NCBI RefSeq assembly: GCF_900109165.1
Contig: NZ_FNZF01000001.1
Location: 735,376-799,375 of the forward strand
Reading direction: 5' to 3'
DNA: 64,000 nucleotides
Source: Bhargavaea ginsengi
Lineage (GTDB): Bacteria > Bacillota > Bacilli > Bacillales_A > Planococcaceae
The notes below the pieces were generated by a model. The model searched no databases. It was not told the origin of the DNA and worked only from the letters and a program-made list of their open reading frames with translations. The translations under genes and the position numbers were made by a program. Below, in pieces: positions 33,674 to 42,936 of this stretch (its first letter is position 1; each line of letters starts with the position of its first letter).

Positions 33674-33688
33674 TATATACCAATCATT

Positions 33689-34864
33689 TCATGCTTTTCC
33701 CTTACTCATCTCATACCCCACATAAACCATCGCCTTTATCCCATCAATCAGTGCGTCATCATCAAATGCGAACTTGGGGTGGTGATGCGGATATTCGGTG
33801 TCAGTTTCCGCATTTCCAGCACCAATGTAAATATACGTCCCTGGAATTTTCCTCGAGAAGGCCGAAAAGTCTTCTCCTCCGAGTTCCAACGGATATTCAA
33901 AGACGCGATTACCGAATATTTGAGTGGCAATTTCACGTACCCGGTTTGTCGATTTCTCATCATTGATCAGGCTGTCGTATCCCAAATCGAACGAAAACTC
34001 ATATTGTGCCCCGTAAAATTCGCAGGTGCTTTTAACCGCCTGCTCCATTTTCTCTTTCACCAAATATCTGGTTTTATCAGATATGGTACGCACACTTCCT
34101 TCGAGAACCGCCTTATCCGGGATGATATTTTTTGCCGTTCCGGAATGGAAGTTGGTGGTGGAGATGACGACTGAATCTAGGGGAGAAGTGATGCGGGAGA
34201 CGATCGTCTGAAAATGGTCGATGATCTTCGCCCCCACCACAATAGGATCCACAGAAAATTCCGGTTCCGCAGCATGCCCGCCCCGGCCCTGGATTGTCAG
34301 GTCAAAAGTATCTGAGTTTGCCATGATCGGGCCATTCTTAATGCCGATCTTCCCTAGTTCGATAGGGGTAAACAAATGCTGTCCAAATACAAAGTCCAGA
34401 TCATCGAAGAGGCCGGTCCGCACCATCTCGATCGCGCCACCAGGAGGCACTTCTTCGGCGTGCTGGAAAATCAGATAGATTTCCCCGTGTAATTTATCCG
34501 CGTTTCGAGCGAATACCTTTGCCGCACCGAGCAAAATGGATGCATGGCCATCATGGCCACAAGCGTGCATGACGCCTTCGTTCTTTGAGAGGTAATCGAT
34601 TCCTTCCCGCTCCTCCTGAATCGGGAGTGCATCGATATCTGCGCGCAACCCCACTTTTCTGCCCGGCTTCTCGCCTTTGATGATTCCAAGTACACTTGTC
34701 TCAGTCGGACGCAGGACTTCGATGTTGCCCATCTTCTTCAGTTCTTCTGCGATATAGGAACTGGTCCAATGCTCCTGAAAAGACAATTCCGGGTTTTGAT
34801 GCAGCGTCCTTCTCCAGTCCATCACATCATCCATGACTTCAGCGATCTGATGATCAAATTGCAT
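33689..34864 (-). CDS. M20 family amidohydrolase
   Basis: 391 residues of the IAA-amino acid/hippurate hydrolase branch. Zinc-site motif HACGHDGH (100-107), catalytic acids in FQHAEEVPPGGA, a dimerisation-domain histidine in GRGGHAAEPEFSVDP, and a C-terminal GGEDFSAFSRKIPG. It follows the AbgT-type transporter by 33 bp on the same strand. This pairing parallels the known AbgT/AbgAB system, in which an imported p-aminobenzoyl-glutamate-like amide is split, so an N-acyl amino acid amide is the likely substrate. Specificity is inferred. Confidence 0.92.
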   Translation of the reverse strand: MQFDHQIAEVMDDVMDWRRTLHQNPELSFQEHWTSSYIAEELKKMGNIEVLRPTETSVLGIIKGEKPGRKVGLRADIDALPIQEEREGIDYLSKNEGVMHACGHDGHASILLGAAKVFARNADKLHGEIYLIFQHAEEVPPGGAIEMVRTGLFDDLDFVFGQHLFTPIELGKIGIKNGPIMANSDTFDLTIQGRGGHAAEPEFSVDPIVVGAKIIDHFQTIVSRITSPLDSVVISTTNFHSGTAKNIIPDKAVLEGSVRTISDKTRYLVKEKMEQAVKSTCEFYGAQYEFSFDLGYDSLINDEKSTNRVREIATQIFGNRVFEYPLELGGEDFSAFSRKIPGTYIYIGAGNAETDTEYPHHHPKFAFDDDALIDGIKAMVYVGYEMSKGKA

Positions 34865-34897
34865 TCTATCTCTCCTCTATCCTTTATTGATCTGTCC

Positions 34898-36418
34898 TTA
34901 TTGTTCCAAATAAATCGGTCCTCCTGGTCCCACCGGAATGCCAAGCAGATACCATACAATCAGGAAGATGATCCATACAATCAGAATGGCAATCGAATAC
35001 GGCAACAGATTGGCGATCAATGTCCCCAGCTTGACGTCTTTGTCATACTTCTTGGCAAAGGTCAACAACAACGGAAGGAACGGCAACATTGGTGATATCG
35101 GGTTCGAGAATGAATCCCCGACCCTGTAAACCATTTGCGTGAATGCAGGATCGTACCCCAAGAACATAAACATCGGGACAAACACCGGTGCGAGAATTGC
35201 CCATTTCGCAGAAGCACTGCCGATCAAAAGGTTGATTAATCCTACAATAAGGATGAAGCTGATAAACAGCGGAATACCGGAGAGGTTGATCGACTCCAGA
35301 AGTTGAGCACCATACACCGCGATAATCGGCCCAAGATTGCTCCATTCAAAATAGGCAAGCATTTGTGCCGCGAAGAACACCAGGACGATATAGCCGCCCA
35401 TCGTTCCCATTGAATCCGCTAAGATATCACCAAAATCCTTTGTCGACTTCAGCGTTTTCGCTTTCAGTCCGAAAACAAGCCCCGGAATAAAGAACAAAAT
35501 GGTGATGAGAAAGACCGCTGAGTTCATAAACGGTGAATCGTTAATGATTGAGCCCGTCTCCGGGTTTCTCAAAATCCCATTTTCCGGAATGACAAGAAGT
35601 AAGAGAGCAATTGCTGCGACAACGACAGAGATATTGGCCCAGCGAAGTGCCGATACTTCCCGGTCCGATATCTTCTCGTGAGTGAAACTAACTCCCTCAT
35701 ATGTACCCAGTCTCGGACTGACCACTTTTTTAGTCACAAAATACAAGACCAACACCAACAAGAAACTAGAAGCAGCGATAAAGTAATAGTTCATTGCAAT
35801 GTTACCTGTGTAATCGCTGTCAACCAACTGCGCGCTTTTTTCCGTGAACCCAAGTGCCAGAGCATCGGTCATTCCCAGAATGATATTCGCAGAAAACGCG
35901 CCATTCGTTGCTGCATAAGCGACCAATAATCCGACAAACGGATGGTAACCAATTCGCATCAGAACCATTGCAGCAATCGGCGGCAAGATGACAGGACCCG
36001 CATCTCCGGCCACGTTACTGATAATGCCAACGAAAATCACAGTCGGCAGAATGAATTTCTCTGGAGTGATTTCAATCGTGCGCTTCATGAGCGCCTCGAA
36101 GTAGCCCGTCTTTTCAGCAATCCCTATGCCGATCATGACGACCAATACCATGCCGAGTGCAGGAAATTCAATAAAGTTATTGATGCTTTCCGACAAGATG
36201 AGCACAAGCCCCTCACTCGACAAAAGATTGACCGCTTCAATCGTTTCACCCGTCGCAGGATTCTTTGCCTTTACATTAAAGATTCCGGCGACTGCCGAAG
36301 CTAAAAGAATAGCCACAGACATAATGATGAACAACACACTAGGATCAGGAAGTTTATTACCGGCTACCTCGAGCTTCGTTAGAAATCGATCACTCCACCC
36401 CTTTTTTTGACTGCTCAT
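34898..36418 (-). CDS. AbgT family transporter
   Basis: 506 residues with about 12-13 membrane helices. Family marks: NKLPDPSVLFIIMS near the N-terminus, SNVAGDAGPVILPPIAA, and FSANIILGMTDALALGFT. AbgT proteins take up aminobenzoyl-glutamate or export sulfonamides. The M20 amidohydrolase downstream favours the uptake-and-hydrolyse role. A promoter (TTGACT..TAATAT) lies at 36446-36473. Confidence 0.93.
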   Translation of the reverse strand: MSSQKKGWSDRFLTKLEVAGNKLPDPSVLFIIMSVAILLASAVAGIFNVKAKNPATGETIEAVNLLSSEGLVLILSESINNFIEFPALGMVLVVMIGIGIAEKTGYFEALMKRTIEITPEKFILPTVIFVGIISNVAGDAGPVILPPIAAMVLMRIGYHPFVGLLVAYAATNGAFSANIILGMTDALALGFTEKSAQLVDSDYTGNIAMNYYFIAASSFLLVLVLYFVTKKVVSPRLGTYEGVSFTHEKISDREVSALRWANISVVVAAIALLLLVIPENGILRNPETGSIINDSPFMNSAVFLITILFFIPGLVFGLKAKTLKSTKDFGDILADSMGTMGGYIVLVFFAAQMLAYFEWSNLGPIIAVYGAQLLESINLSGIPLFISFILIVGLINLLIGSASAKWAILAPVFVPMFMFLGYDPAFTQMVYRVGDSFSNPISPMLPFLPLLLTFAKKYDKDVKLGTLIANLLPYSIAILIVWIIFLIVWYLLGIPVGPGGPIYLEQ

Positions 36419-36445
36419 TCATGTTTTCTCCCCCTTCATTTGAAC

Positions 36446-36473
36446 ATATTAATCATTTCAAAATATCAGTCAA
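36446..36473 (-). promoter_or_regulatory. Promoter of abgT-like/M20 operon
   Basis: Minus-strand TTGACT (36468-36473) and TAATAT (36446-36451) with 16-bp spacing. An inverted repeat GGGATTT..AAATCCC lies upstream at about 36489-36510 and could be an operator. Confidence 0.6.
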
Positions 36474-36593
36474 TATTCAAGTTTGTTTTGGGATTTCACC
36501 CAACAAATCCCGTTTTTGTGAGGGACCCTTCCTTTTATCTAGCGATTCAACACGGTTCGAATTAAATGTGTAAGTGCTGTCTGCCATGAACTA

Positions 36594-36621
36594 GAAAAGC
36601 AGCCTCGTGGGCTGCTTTTTA
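36594..36621 (-). terminator. Terminator of FAH gene (AAAGCAGCC stem)
   Basis: AAAAGCAGCC/GGGCTGCTTTT hairpin, 27 bp after the FAH stop on the minus strand. Confidence 0.85.
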
Positions 36622-36647
36622 TATCTATTAGATCCATCAACAAGACA

Positions 36648-37559
36648 TTAGACTCCCGCCTCCGCCGCCAGCTCTTCCTTTGCTTTAACCTTGAGGTCCC
36701 TCACATGGTTCACCAACGGCTCAAACCCCTCAATCCGGCACTCCACCACATCGCCATCATTGATCACGACCGCTCCCGGTGTTCCTGTTGAGATGATATC
36801 CCCAGGCAATAGCGTCATGACCTTCGAGTGGAACGACACGAGGTTCAGAGGATTAAATGTCATATGGTCGACGGTGTTCTTCCGGTGGAGTTCACCATTG
36901 ATCACCGTGGAGACTTCCAGTTTCATGAGGTCTTCCACTTCATCGGGGGTGACAAACTGCGGGCCGAAGCTGAAGAATGTGTCAAAGCTCTTTGAGCGGG
37001 TCAGGTACCGCGGGTTGCGCTGGAGGATGTCCTCGGCTGTCATGTCGATGATTGTTGTATAGCCGGCGATATAGTCCATCGCGTCCGCTTCTTCCACATC
37101 CTTGCAGACCTTGCCGATGATGACCCCCAGCTCGGCTTCAGCGGTTGTCCGCTCGGACTGGCGGGGAATGTTGATGCTCTCACCCGGTCCGATGATCGAC
37201 GTCGTCGGTTTCATGAAGCTTGCCGGCTCCGTGTTCGGTGCGACTTCACCCAGATCCGAAGCGTGGTCCACATAATTGAGTCCAATCCCCCAGATTTTCG
37301 ACGGATTGCGATACAGTGGCTGGTAGTCGAGAGACGCCGTATCCTCCCCTACAATCGCCCCGCTCAAGATTTTCTCTTTCCCTTCCCGGTTGTACCAGTC
37401 GGTCATTTCACCGAGCTGACCGGAATCGATAATCCCAAATAACGAAGTGGCCCACTTCTTCCCCTCAGCCTTGTTCACCTCTTCAACCAACACTGCCTTC
37501 TCCCCTGCAATGATGACCGCTGCTTCGTTCCCCTCAAGTTTCACTGTTGCCAGTCGCAT
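36648..37559 (-). CDS. FAH family hydrolase/isomerase
   Basis: 303 residues from ATG 37559, which fits the GGGGG ribosome site better than the ATG six bases upstream. An N-terminal regulatory segment precedes the FAH domain (from about residue 90). Metal ligands lie in AEAELGVIIGK and the conserved tail is LLPGDIISTGTPGAV. Relatives cleave or decarboxylate ring-fission oxo-acids, or act as ureidoglycolate lyase-like or oxaloacetate tautomerase enzymes. It is a single-gene transcript divergent from an M20 hydrolase. A fragment of a close paralogue is preserved in the chimeric pseudogene at 50.5-50.8 kb. Confidence 0.9.
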   Translation of the reverse strand: MRLATVKLEGNEAAVIIAGEKAVLVEEVNKAEGKKWATSLFGIIDSGQLGEMTDWYNREGKEKILSGAIVGEDTASLDYQPLYRNPSKIWGIGLNYVDHASDLGEVAPNTEPASFMKPTTSIIGPGESINIPRQSERTTAEAELGVIIGKVCKDVEEADAMDYIAGYTTIIDMTAEDILQRNPRYLTRSKSFDTFFSFGPQFVTPDEVEDLMKLEVSTVINGELHRKNTVDHMTFNPLNLVSFHSKVMTLLPGDIISTGTPGAVVINDGDVVECRIEGFEPLVNHVRDLKVKAKEELAAEAGV

Positions 37560-37653
37560 GTTCATTCCCCCTTGTGATTCTCCTTAAATAGTTCGCTTCA
37601 GAGGGGGATACTCCCTTCTCTCGGTTCATCCAATTTACTCGCCCTATCGCCAC

Positions 37654-37736
37654 TTGGCAGGAACTCACATCCCTCTTGGTAGGAACTCAGGTACCCCCTG
37701 GTAGGAATTCGGGTACCTGTAGGTGGGAACTGACGG
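37654..37736 (+). repeat. 22-bp-period intergenic array (copy f)
   Basis: Four A-type units with exact 22-bp spacing begin at 37654, 37676, 37698 and 37720, e.g. TTGGTAGGAACTCAGG and CTGGTAGGAATTCGGG. It lies between divergent genes, unlike most other copies. Confidence 0.88.
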
Positions 37737-37842
37737 AATTACGACGTTTGCGGAATCGACTCCATACCTCCACTTATGCACTCGGGACAGTCGCAGCTTG
37801 TATACTATTAGAGAAGGCAAAATCAGAAAAGGCGGGAGACAA

Positions 37843-39063
37843 ATGACGACTTCGAACACATCGAACGAAAATCAGACGCTCAAGCAGCAATTGCTATCCA
37901 TGCTGGAAGACCGGAAAGAAGAAACGATCCAGATCCGGAGGCATCTCCACGAAAACCCTGAACTGTCCTTTAAGGAAGAAAAAACCGCAAAATACATCGA
38001 GGACTTTTACAAAGGCAAGGACGTCGAGATCCAGACCAATGTCGGGAACGGCTATGGGATTATCGTGACGATCAAGGGCGGGAAAGAAGGCAAGACAATC
38101 GGGTTGCGTGCCGATTTTGATGCGTTGCCGATTCAGGAAGAGACCGACGTTCCGTTCAAGTCCAAAAATCCGGGTGTCATGCACGCATGCGGCCATGACG
38201 GCCATACGGCTTACATGCTCGTATTGGCCGACTGTCTGATCCAGCTGAAGGACTCGATCAGCGGGACGATCAAGATCATCCATCAGCACGCGGAAGAAAC
38301 ACCGCCGGGCGGCGCAAAAAGCATCGTCGAATCCGGTGTTCTGGATGATTTGGATGCCGTGTTCGGGACCCATCTGATGCCTGCACTCCCGACAGGGACC
38401 ATCGGCTACAGGAGCGGCTTTTCCATGGCCGGCAGAACGTACTTTAAGCTTGTGATCAAAGGCAAAGGCGGCCACGGCTCCTCCCCCCACCAATCCAACG
38501 ACTCGATCGTTGCGGGCGCCTATTTCATCACGGCCATCCAAACGGTGGTCAGCCGCCGGTTGAATCCGTTTGAAATGGGCGTCGTGACCATCGGCTCGTT
38601 TGATGGGAAAGGCTCATTCAACGTCATCAAGGACAGCGTCGAACTCGAGGGCGACGTCCGCTATATGAATGAAGACACACAGAAAGTCATCTCGGAGGAA
38701 ATCCACCGGATCACACGAGGAATCGAGGAAGAGTTCGGTGTCGAATGCGAACTCAACTACGTCCCGGATTATCCGCCGCTCTACAATGACCCTTCCGTCA
38801 CCGCCAAAGTCGTTTCCATTTTGGAACAAGCGGATGACCCGGTCATTGAGGCCGTCAAAGAAATTCCGATCAACTCGGGTTCTGAGGATTTCGCCTACTA
38901 TACCCAAAAGACCCCAGGTACGTTTTATATCATCGGATGCAAACCCAAAGGGGTGGACAAGCCCTTCCTGAACCATCATCCGAAGTTCGACATTGATGAA
39001 GACGCCTTGTTGATCTCCGCCAAATCCGTTGCACATGTGATTTGTGAGTATAGCTTTGATTAA
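37843..39063 (+). CDS. M20 family amidohydrolase
   Basis: 406 residues from ATG 37843 (GGCGGGAG upstream); the frame is open to 37723 but that part overlaps the repeat array. Zinc motif HACGHDGH (114-121), acids in HQHAEETPPGGA, and GKGGHGSSPHQSNDS in the dimerisation domain. It is closely related in plan to the 33.7-34.9 kb enzyme but on the opposite strand. It is monocistronic with its own terminator. It probably hydrolyses an N-acyl amino acid; partner transporter not obvious, though AbgT is 2 kb away. Confidence 0.92.
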   Translation: MTTSNTSNENQTLKQQLLSMLEDRKEETIQIRRHLHENPELSFKEEKTAKYIEDFYKGKDVEIQTNVGNGYGIIVTIKGGKEGKTIGLRADFDALPIQEETDVPFKSKNPGVMHACGHDGHTAYMLVLADCLIQLKDSISGTIKIIHQHAEETPPGGAKSIVESGVLDDLDAVFGTHLMPALPTGTIGYRSGFSMAGRTYFKLVIKGKGGHGSSPHQSNDSIVAGAYFITAIQTVVSRRLNPFEMGVVTIGSFDGKGSFNVIKDSVELEGDVRYMNEDTQKVISEEIHRITRGIEEEFGVECELNYVPDYPPLYNDPSVTAKVVSILEQADDPVIEAVKEIPINSGSEDFAYYTQKTPGTFYIIGCKPKGVDKPFLNHHPKFDIDEDALLISAKSVAHVICEYSFD

Positions 39064-39096
39064 TGGACAAAAGCAGCCCGGACCGGCTGCTTTTTT
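39064..39096 (+). terminator. Terminator of M20 gene (AAAGCAGCC stem)
   Basis: AAAAGCAGCC..GGCTGCTTTTTT hairpin directly after the stop codon. Confidence 0.88.
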
Positions 39097-39119
39097 CTAT
39101 TTAAATGACCCCCTGACAC

Positions 39120-39165
39120 GTCCGTAACCACTCGCTCTTCCAGGGTAATCACTCACCGCTCATTC
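39120..39165 (+). repeat. 22-bp-period intergenic array (copy g)
   Basis: Two B-type units, CGTAACCACTCGCTC and GGTAATCACTCACCG, with CACTC cores 21 bp apart (39129 and 39150), between convergent terminators. Confidence 0.7.
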
Positions 39166-39171
39166 GTTTGA

Positions 39172-39210
39172 ATCAAAAAATGGACCGCCCTTACAGGACA
39201 GTCCATTTCC
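39172..39210 (-). terminator. Terminator of M20 peptidase gene
   Basis: Minus-strand AAATGGAC..GTCCATTT hairpin followed by a T run. Confidence 0.75.
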
Positions 39211-39214
39211 GCAA

Positions 39215-39256
39215 TCACTTATCTAATTTCAATGTCTCATTAATCTCTTCCGTCAC
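39215..39256 (-). pseudogene. Relic of the 3' end of a PNPOx-family gene
   Basis: Just after the M20 peptidase stop, the same strand reads TEEINETLKLDK then stop. The intact PNPOx-family protein at 57.7 kb ends SAEINETLELDK. The match in position, frame and stop indicates a leftover 3' end. Confidence 0.55.
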
Positions 39257-39259
39257 CCC

Positions 39260-40510
39260 TTAAACTTCCGACTTTTTCTTCCTGACTTCCAGCACCGGCT
39301 CCACCGTTCCCTCGATTCCAGCCAGCGCCAGCACCGTAAGGAAAATCTTCTGGACCCCGACAAATGCGCCTTCTGGATCGAAGTACTCATTCAGTGTATG
39401 GCAGCCACCAAAATCCCCGCCTCCACCGAGCGTGACTGCCGGAATCCCGAGGTGGATCGGTACATTGGAATCCGTGCTGGATGCTTGATCGAGAATCGGT
39501 TCGAACCCGAGGGCTTCCGACGCGGCCGCTGCGGCCTGGACAATCGGAGCATCCGCAGACTGACTTCCCGCGGGACGGTTTCCGACACGCTCCAGCTCAA
39601 CGGTCACTTGTCCCGGATGTTCCCGGAACTCGTTTTCTGCAGTTGCGGCGGAGCGGATCAAGTCCAGAACATGGGCTTCCAGCTTCTCCAGCTCTTCTTG
39701 GGAATTGGAGCGTATGTCGACCAGCATTTCTGCCGTTTCCGCAATCGTGTTGACAGAGGTCCCGCCGCCGATCACGCCGACATTCAGGGTCGTTTTCGGG
39801 TCCTCTTCTGTCCGGATCTGCGAGATTGCGGCGATGGCGCGGCCCATTGCATGAATCGGACTCGCCGTTCCGTAATTCCCGAAACTATGTCCGCCCGGTC
39901 CGCGATAAGTCACCCGATAGCGCTTGCTCCCCGTCCCCAGGTACGTCACCCGTTCCGGACTGCCCGGTTCAATTGATATAAACCCGTCAATCCCGCTACT
40001 CGTTTCAAACAGATGCTTCACGCCGCGAAGGTCTCCGAGGCCTTCTTCACCGACGGTTGCTCCGACGATGAGGTCCCCTTCTGTCCGAATTTCACTATGG
40101 TTAAGTGCCCTGACGACCGACAGAACAGCAGCAAGTCCCCGACCATCATCCGAAATACCGGGTGCATAGACTTTTCCGTCTTTCCACTTCGCTTTGACGT
40201 CTGTGCCGGCAGGAAATACCGTATCCAGATGGGCACATAGGACAAGCGAGGGGCCATCCCCGCTTCCTTTCCGAATTCCGAACACATTGCCCACTTCATC
40301 CGTTCTGATGTCTTCGATCCCAAGTTCGCTGAGCTTCTTTTTATAAAGCTCCCCCTTTACCTTCTCTTCGAAAGTCGGTGCTTCCACTTCGGTCAATTCA
40401 ATCTGTTCGGCGGTAGTGAACTCATTGTCCTCTTCGATATACGCGAGACCTGCCTCTACCCGATTGTCCGAACGCAATGTCCTCATCAATTCTGTATGAT
40501 CAATCCCCAT
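39260..40510 (-). CDS. M20/M25-type metallopeptidase
   Basis: 416 residues from ATG 40510 (GGGAGGG upstream). Zinc motifs: LCAHLDTVFPAG (first histidine and aspartate), ISDDGRGLAAVLSV (bridging aspartate) and VGEEGLGDLRG (catalytic and metal glutamates). The C-terminal ligand is in GGGGDFGGCHTLNEYFD. It belongs to the tripeptidase/ArgE-like branch, not the IAA-hydrolase branch. It lies downstream of the peptide ABC operon and its regulator, separated by a terminator, and probably trims imported peptides. Substrate not known. Confidence 0.9.
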   Translation of the reverse strand: MGIDHTELMRTLRSDNRVEAGLAYIEEDNEFTTAEQIELTEVEAPTFEEKVKGELYKKKLSELGIEDIRTDEVGNVFGIRKGSGDGPSLVLCAHLDTVFPAGTDVKAKWKDGKVYAPGISDDGRGLAAVLSVVRALNHSEIRTEGDLIVGATVGEEGLGDLRGVKHLFETSSGIDGFISIEPGSPERVTYLGTGSKRYRVTYRGPGGHSFGNYGTASPIHAMGRAIAAISQIRTEEDPKTTLNVGVIGGGTSVNTIAETAEMLVDIRSNSQEELEKLEAHVLDLIRSAATAENEFREHPGQVTVELERVGNRPAGSQSADAPIVQAAAAASEALGFEPILDQASSTDSNVPIHLGIPAVTLGGGGDFGGCHTLNEYFDPEGAFVGVQKIFLTVLALAGIEGTVEPVLEVRKKKSEV

Positions 40511-40532
40511 GATCAAATCCCTCCCCTTCATA

Positions 40533-40563
40533 AGAAAAGGCGGTGCCGGATATGGCACCGCCG
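40533..40563 (-). terminator. Terminator of the peptide-transport operon
   Basis: Minus-strand GGCGGTGCC/GGCACCGCC stem followed by TTTTCTT, between the regulator gene and the M20 peptidase gene. Confidence 0.88.
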
Positions 40564-40588
40564 AACAACCTGAAATCCACTGACCGGC

Positions 40589-41896
40589 TCACTCAACGAG
40601 CCGATACACTTTGCGGGGCCGGCCGGGCCTTCCCAAGCTTTCTTCCCTGGTCACTTCGATTAACTTTAGTTGTTCCAGTTCATTTAAGATTCTCCGGGAG
40701 TTGCGTTCCGTGTTTTTCAAGATAATGGTCAATGTTTCACTTGTGATTTCTTCAAGGTCCTTCAGCTTCATGTAGTGATACAGCTTTGCCGGGATGGCCG
40801 GCTTATACTGATGCTCCATTAGTGTCGTCTTCCAATGTTCCGGCAGATGCTCTTCCGAGAAGTTTGGAAGATAGCCGGAATCAAAGTCAGAGATCGTCTT
40901 TTCTTCATCGACAACGACTACACGCCGCGCCGGATTGTCCGTGACATATTCAAATCCGAGCTGAACGTGCTGCTCGGCATCATACACCGTAAACCCGATG
41001 CCGATCACGAAGCGGTATTCCAGGGACAGTCTCCTCAGGATTTCATCGACCCTTGCAACAAACGAAACGCCCGAGGAATCGAGCAGTTCATAGTCTCCCT
41101 GCGTTGCGTAGATCAGGAAGCTGCTTTCTCCCTTGTCGACCAGCGAGCCGTTGACCTGTTTGGCGATTCCAAGCAGCTCCAGCTTCAGTTCAAGCAGTTT
41201 TTCTTGTTCCCCGAAGCTGTGAATTCGCTTTTCTTTATCTTCCTTGCCCCAAATGACTTCAATACCGGCAATCGCCATCTTCAGTTTGCCGTATACCTCA
41301 TTCTGGGCTCGGCCGACAAGCAACCTGAAAACTGTTCGGATCGCCAGTTTCGGCGGAATGATCCGGTAGGACGGGATTCCGCGCTTCTGCAGTTCCAGGT
41401 GCACCCCCAGGTGGCAGGTCAGTGCCACTTCGGACAGGCCACTTTCATAGCACGTCGTATGGAACTCGATCAGTTTCCCGTTCTGGCTAAAGCCAAACTC
41501 GGGACAAAGCTCGAATTGGACATCTTCGAGATTGTACTCACTGAACATCTCACGGACTGTTTGTTCGTCCATTTTATCCAGGCTGATCTTTTTGACCATC
41601 CGGCCGAAATCCTTCGTGACGTTCAGATAGGTTCCCAAAAGCGCCATCCCATGAACAGGCGGATACATGCCTTCATTGGATGAGATCAGGTCTTTGTCCA
41701 GGCAATAATGGAACGGGGACGGCCCTGAGAAGATCCATTGGGAAACACGATGACGGTTTTCCTGCAGGATGGCGTCCAGTTCCTCCAGTTCCTCATATTC
41801 AAAGACTACCAGTTCAATCCTCGGATCTTCCTGGGCGACCGCCTGTATCTGTTTTAATGAATCTGATGCGCCAATGGCTCCAATGCGAATTTTCAT
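40589..41896 (-). CDS. Putative transcriptional regulator with C-terminal winged helix
   Basis: 435 residues from ATG 41896 (AAGGA upstream). N-terminus MKIRIGAIGASDSLKQI looks like a Rossmann-type ligand or receiver-like sensor. The middle (about 215-330), with FLIYATQGDYELL and YRFVIGIGFTVYDAEQH, recalls degenerate GGDEF/PucR-type central domains. The end has a winged helix (TLTIILKNTERNSRRILNEL, then GRPGRPRKVYRL wing). I do not know a named family with this order. It is last in the peptide ABC operon, 20 bp after the second ATPase gene, so autogenous control of peptide uptake is likely. Confidence 0.7.
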   Translation of the reverse strand: MKIRIGAIGASDSLKQIQAVAQEDPRIELVVFEYEELEELDAILQENRHRVSQWIFSGPSPFHYCLDKDLISSNEGMYPPVHGMALLGTYLNVTKDFGRMVKKISLDKMDEQTVREMFSEYNLEDVQFELCPEFGFSQNGKLIEFHTTCYESGLSEVALTCHLGVHLELQKRGIPSYRIIPPKLAIRTVFRLLVGRAQNEVYGKLKMAIAGIEVIWGKEDKEKRIHSFGEQEKLLELKLELLGIAKQVNGSLVDKGESSFLIYATQGDYELLDSSGVSFVARVDEILRRLSLEYRFVIGIGFTVYDAEQHVQLGFEYVTDNPARRVVVVDEEKTISDFDSGYLPNFSEEHLPEHWKTTLMEHQYKPAIPAKLYHYMKLKDLEEITSETLTIILKNTERNSRRILNELEQLKLIEVTREESLGRPGRPRKVYRLVE

Positions 41897-41916
41897 GTTC
41901 AACTTCCTTTGACAAT

Positions 41917-42936
41917 TCAGTGTGTTGCAGGAACAATACTCGTGTCTTCATCCAGCAGCGGATGATGGCAGGCGATGAAATGATCCGGCAGCACTTCACG
42001 ATATTCCGGCTCTTCTTCCCGGCACTTTGCCGTCGCGTACGGACATCTCGGATGGAACCTGCAGCCGGAAGGCGGATTGCTCGGGCTCGGGATTTCCCCT
42101 TCTATAAGTTCATGCTCTTTCCGGAACTTGGGATCAGGAATCGGCACGGCATCCAGCAGGGCATGACTGTACGGATGAAGCGGATTATTGAACAATTCAT
42201 CCCGGCCTGCCAGTTCGACCATCTTCCCGAGATACATGACACCGATGCGGTCACTGATATGCCGGACAGCCGGAAGTCCATGTGCAATAAAGACATAGGT
42301 TAAATCCAGCTCTTTCTGCAAGCGGTTCAGGAGATTCAGGATTTGTGCCTGAATCGAGACATCCAGTGCCGAGACCGCCTCATCACAAACAATCACTTTG
42401 GGATTTAAGGCAAGTGCCCGGGCAATTCCGATCCGTTGCCGCTGACCTCCGCTGAACTCATGAGGAAAACGGTCGTACTGGTGCTCCCTGAGCCCGACCA
42501 GCTGCATCAGCTCTATGACGCGCTCCCGCAATGCTTTTCCTCTCATGATACCATGCACGACCAGCGGTTCACCGATAAGTTCTCCTACTGTCATTCTTGG
42601 ATTCAGGGACGAGTAAGGATCCTGAAAGATGACCTGCAGATCCTTCCGGGCTTTTCTGAGCGCTTCCTTGTTCATGCTGGCAAGGTCGGTTGAACGGAAA
42701 TAGATTTCCCCTTCAGTTGCTTCCATTAGTCCGAGCAGCAGTTGACCGGTCGTCGACTTACCGCAGCCGGATTCCCCGACGATGCCAAGCGTCTCACCCT
42801 CGTAAACTTTAAAGTTCAGACCATCCACCGCACGGACGGTCGTCTTGGTCTTTTTTAAGAATCCATTCGACATCTCAAAATGCTTTTTGAGATTGCGCAC
42901 TTCAACGATCACTTCACGTTCTGCAGAGATGGTCAT
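41917..42936 (-). CDS. Peptide ABC transporter ATP-binding protein (DppF/OppF-like)
   Basis: 339 residues. Walker [10 protein letters not shown], signature [16 protein letters not shown], Walker [13 protein letters not shown], and the oligopeptide-type C-terminal cysteine motif [14 protein letters not shown], which can hold a cluster or zinc. The start ATG 42936 overlaps the upstream ATPase stop (ATGA) and has AAGGAG upstream; the longer open frame is not needed. It powers the dipeptide/oligopeptide importer together with the second ATPase. Confidence 0.95.
   Translation of the reverse strand: MTISAEREVIVEVRNLKKHFEMSNGFLKKTKTTVRAVDGLNFKVYEGETLGIVGESGCGKSTTGQLLLGLMEATEGEIYFRSTDLASMNKEALRKARKDLQVIFQDPYSSLNPRMTVGELIGEPLVVHGIMRGKALRERVIELMQLVGLREHQYDRFPHEFSGGQRQRIGIARALALNPKVIVCDEAVSALDVSIQAQILNLLNRLQKELDLTYVFIAHGLPAVRHISDRIGVMYLGKMVELAGRDELFNNPLHPYSHALLDAVPIPDPKFRKEHELIEGEIPSPSNPPSGCRFHPRCPYATAKCREEEPEYREVLPDHFIACHHPLLDEDTSIVPATH

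Noticed and set aside
37654-37736. CRISPR-like array
   Set aside because: Units are contiguous, degenerate and 22 bp long with no unique spacers and no cas genes nearby.
37723-37842. N-terminal extension of the M20 amidohydrolase
   Set aside because: It begins in the 22-bp array and lacks a ribosome site; ATG 37843 fits the family start.
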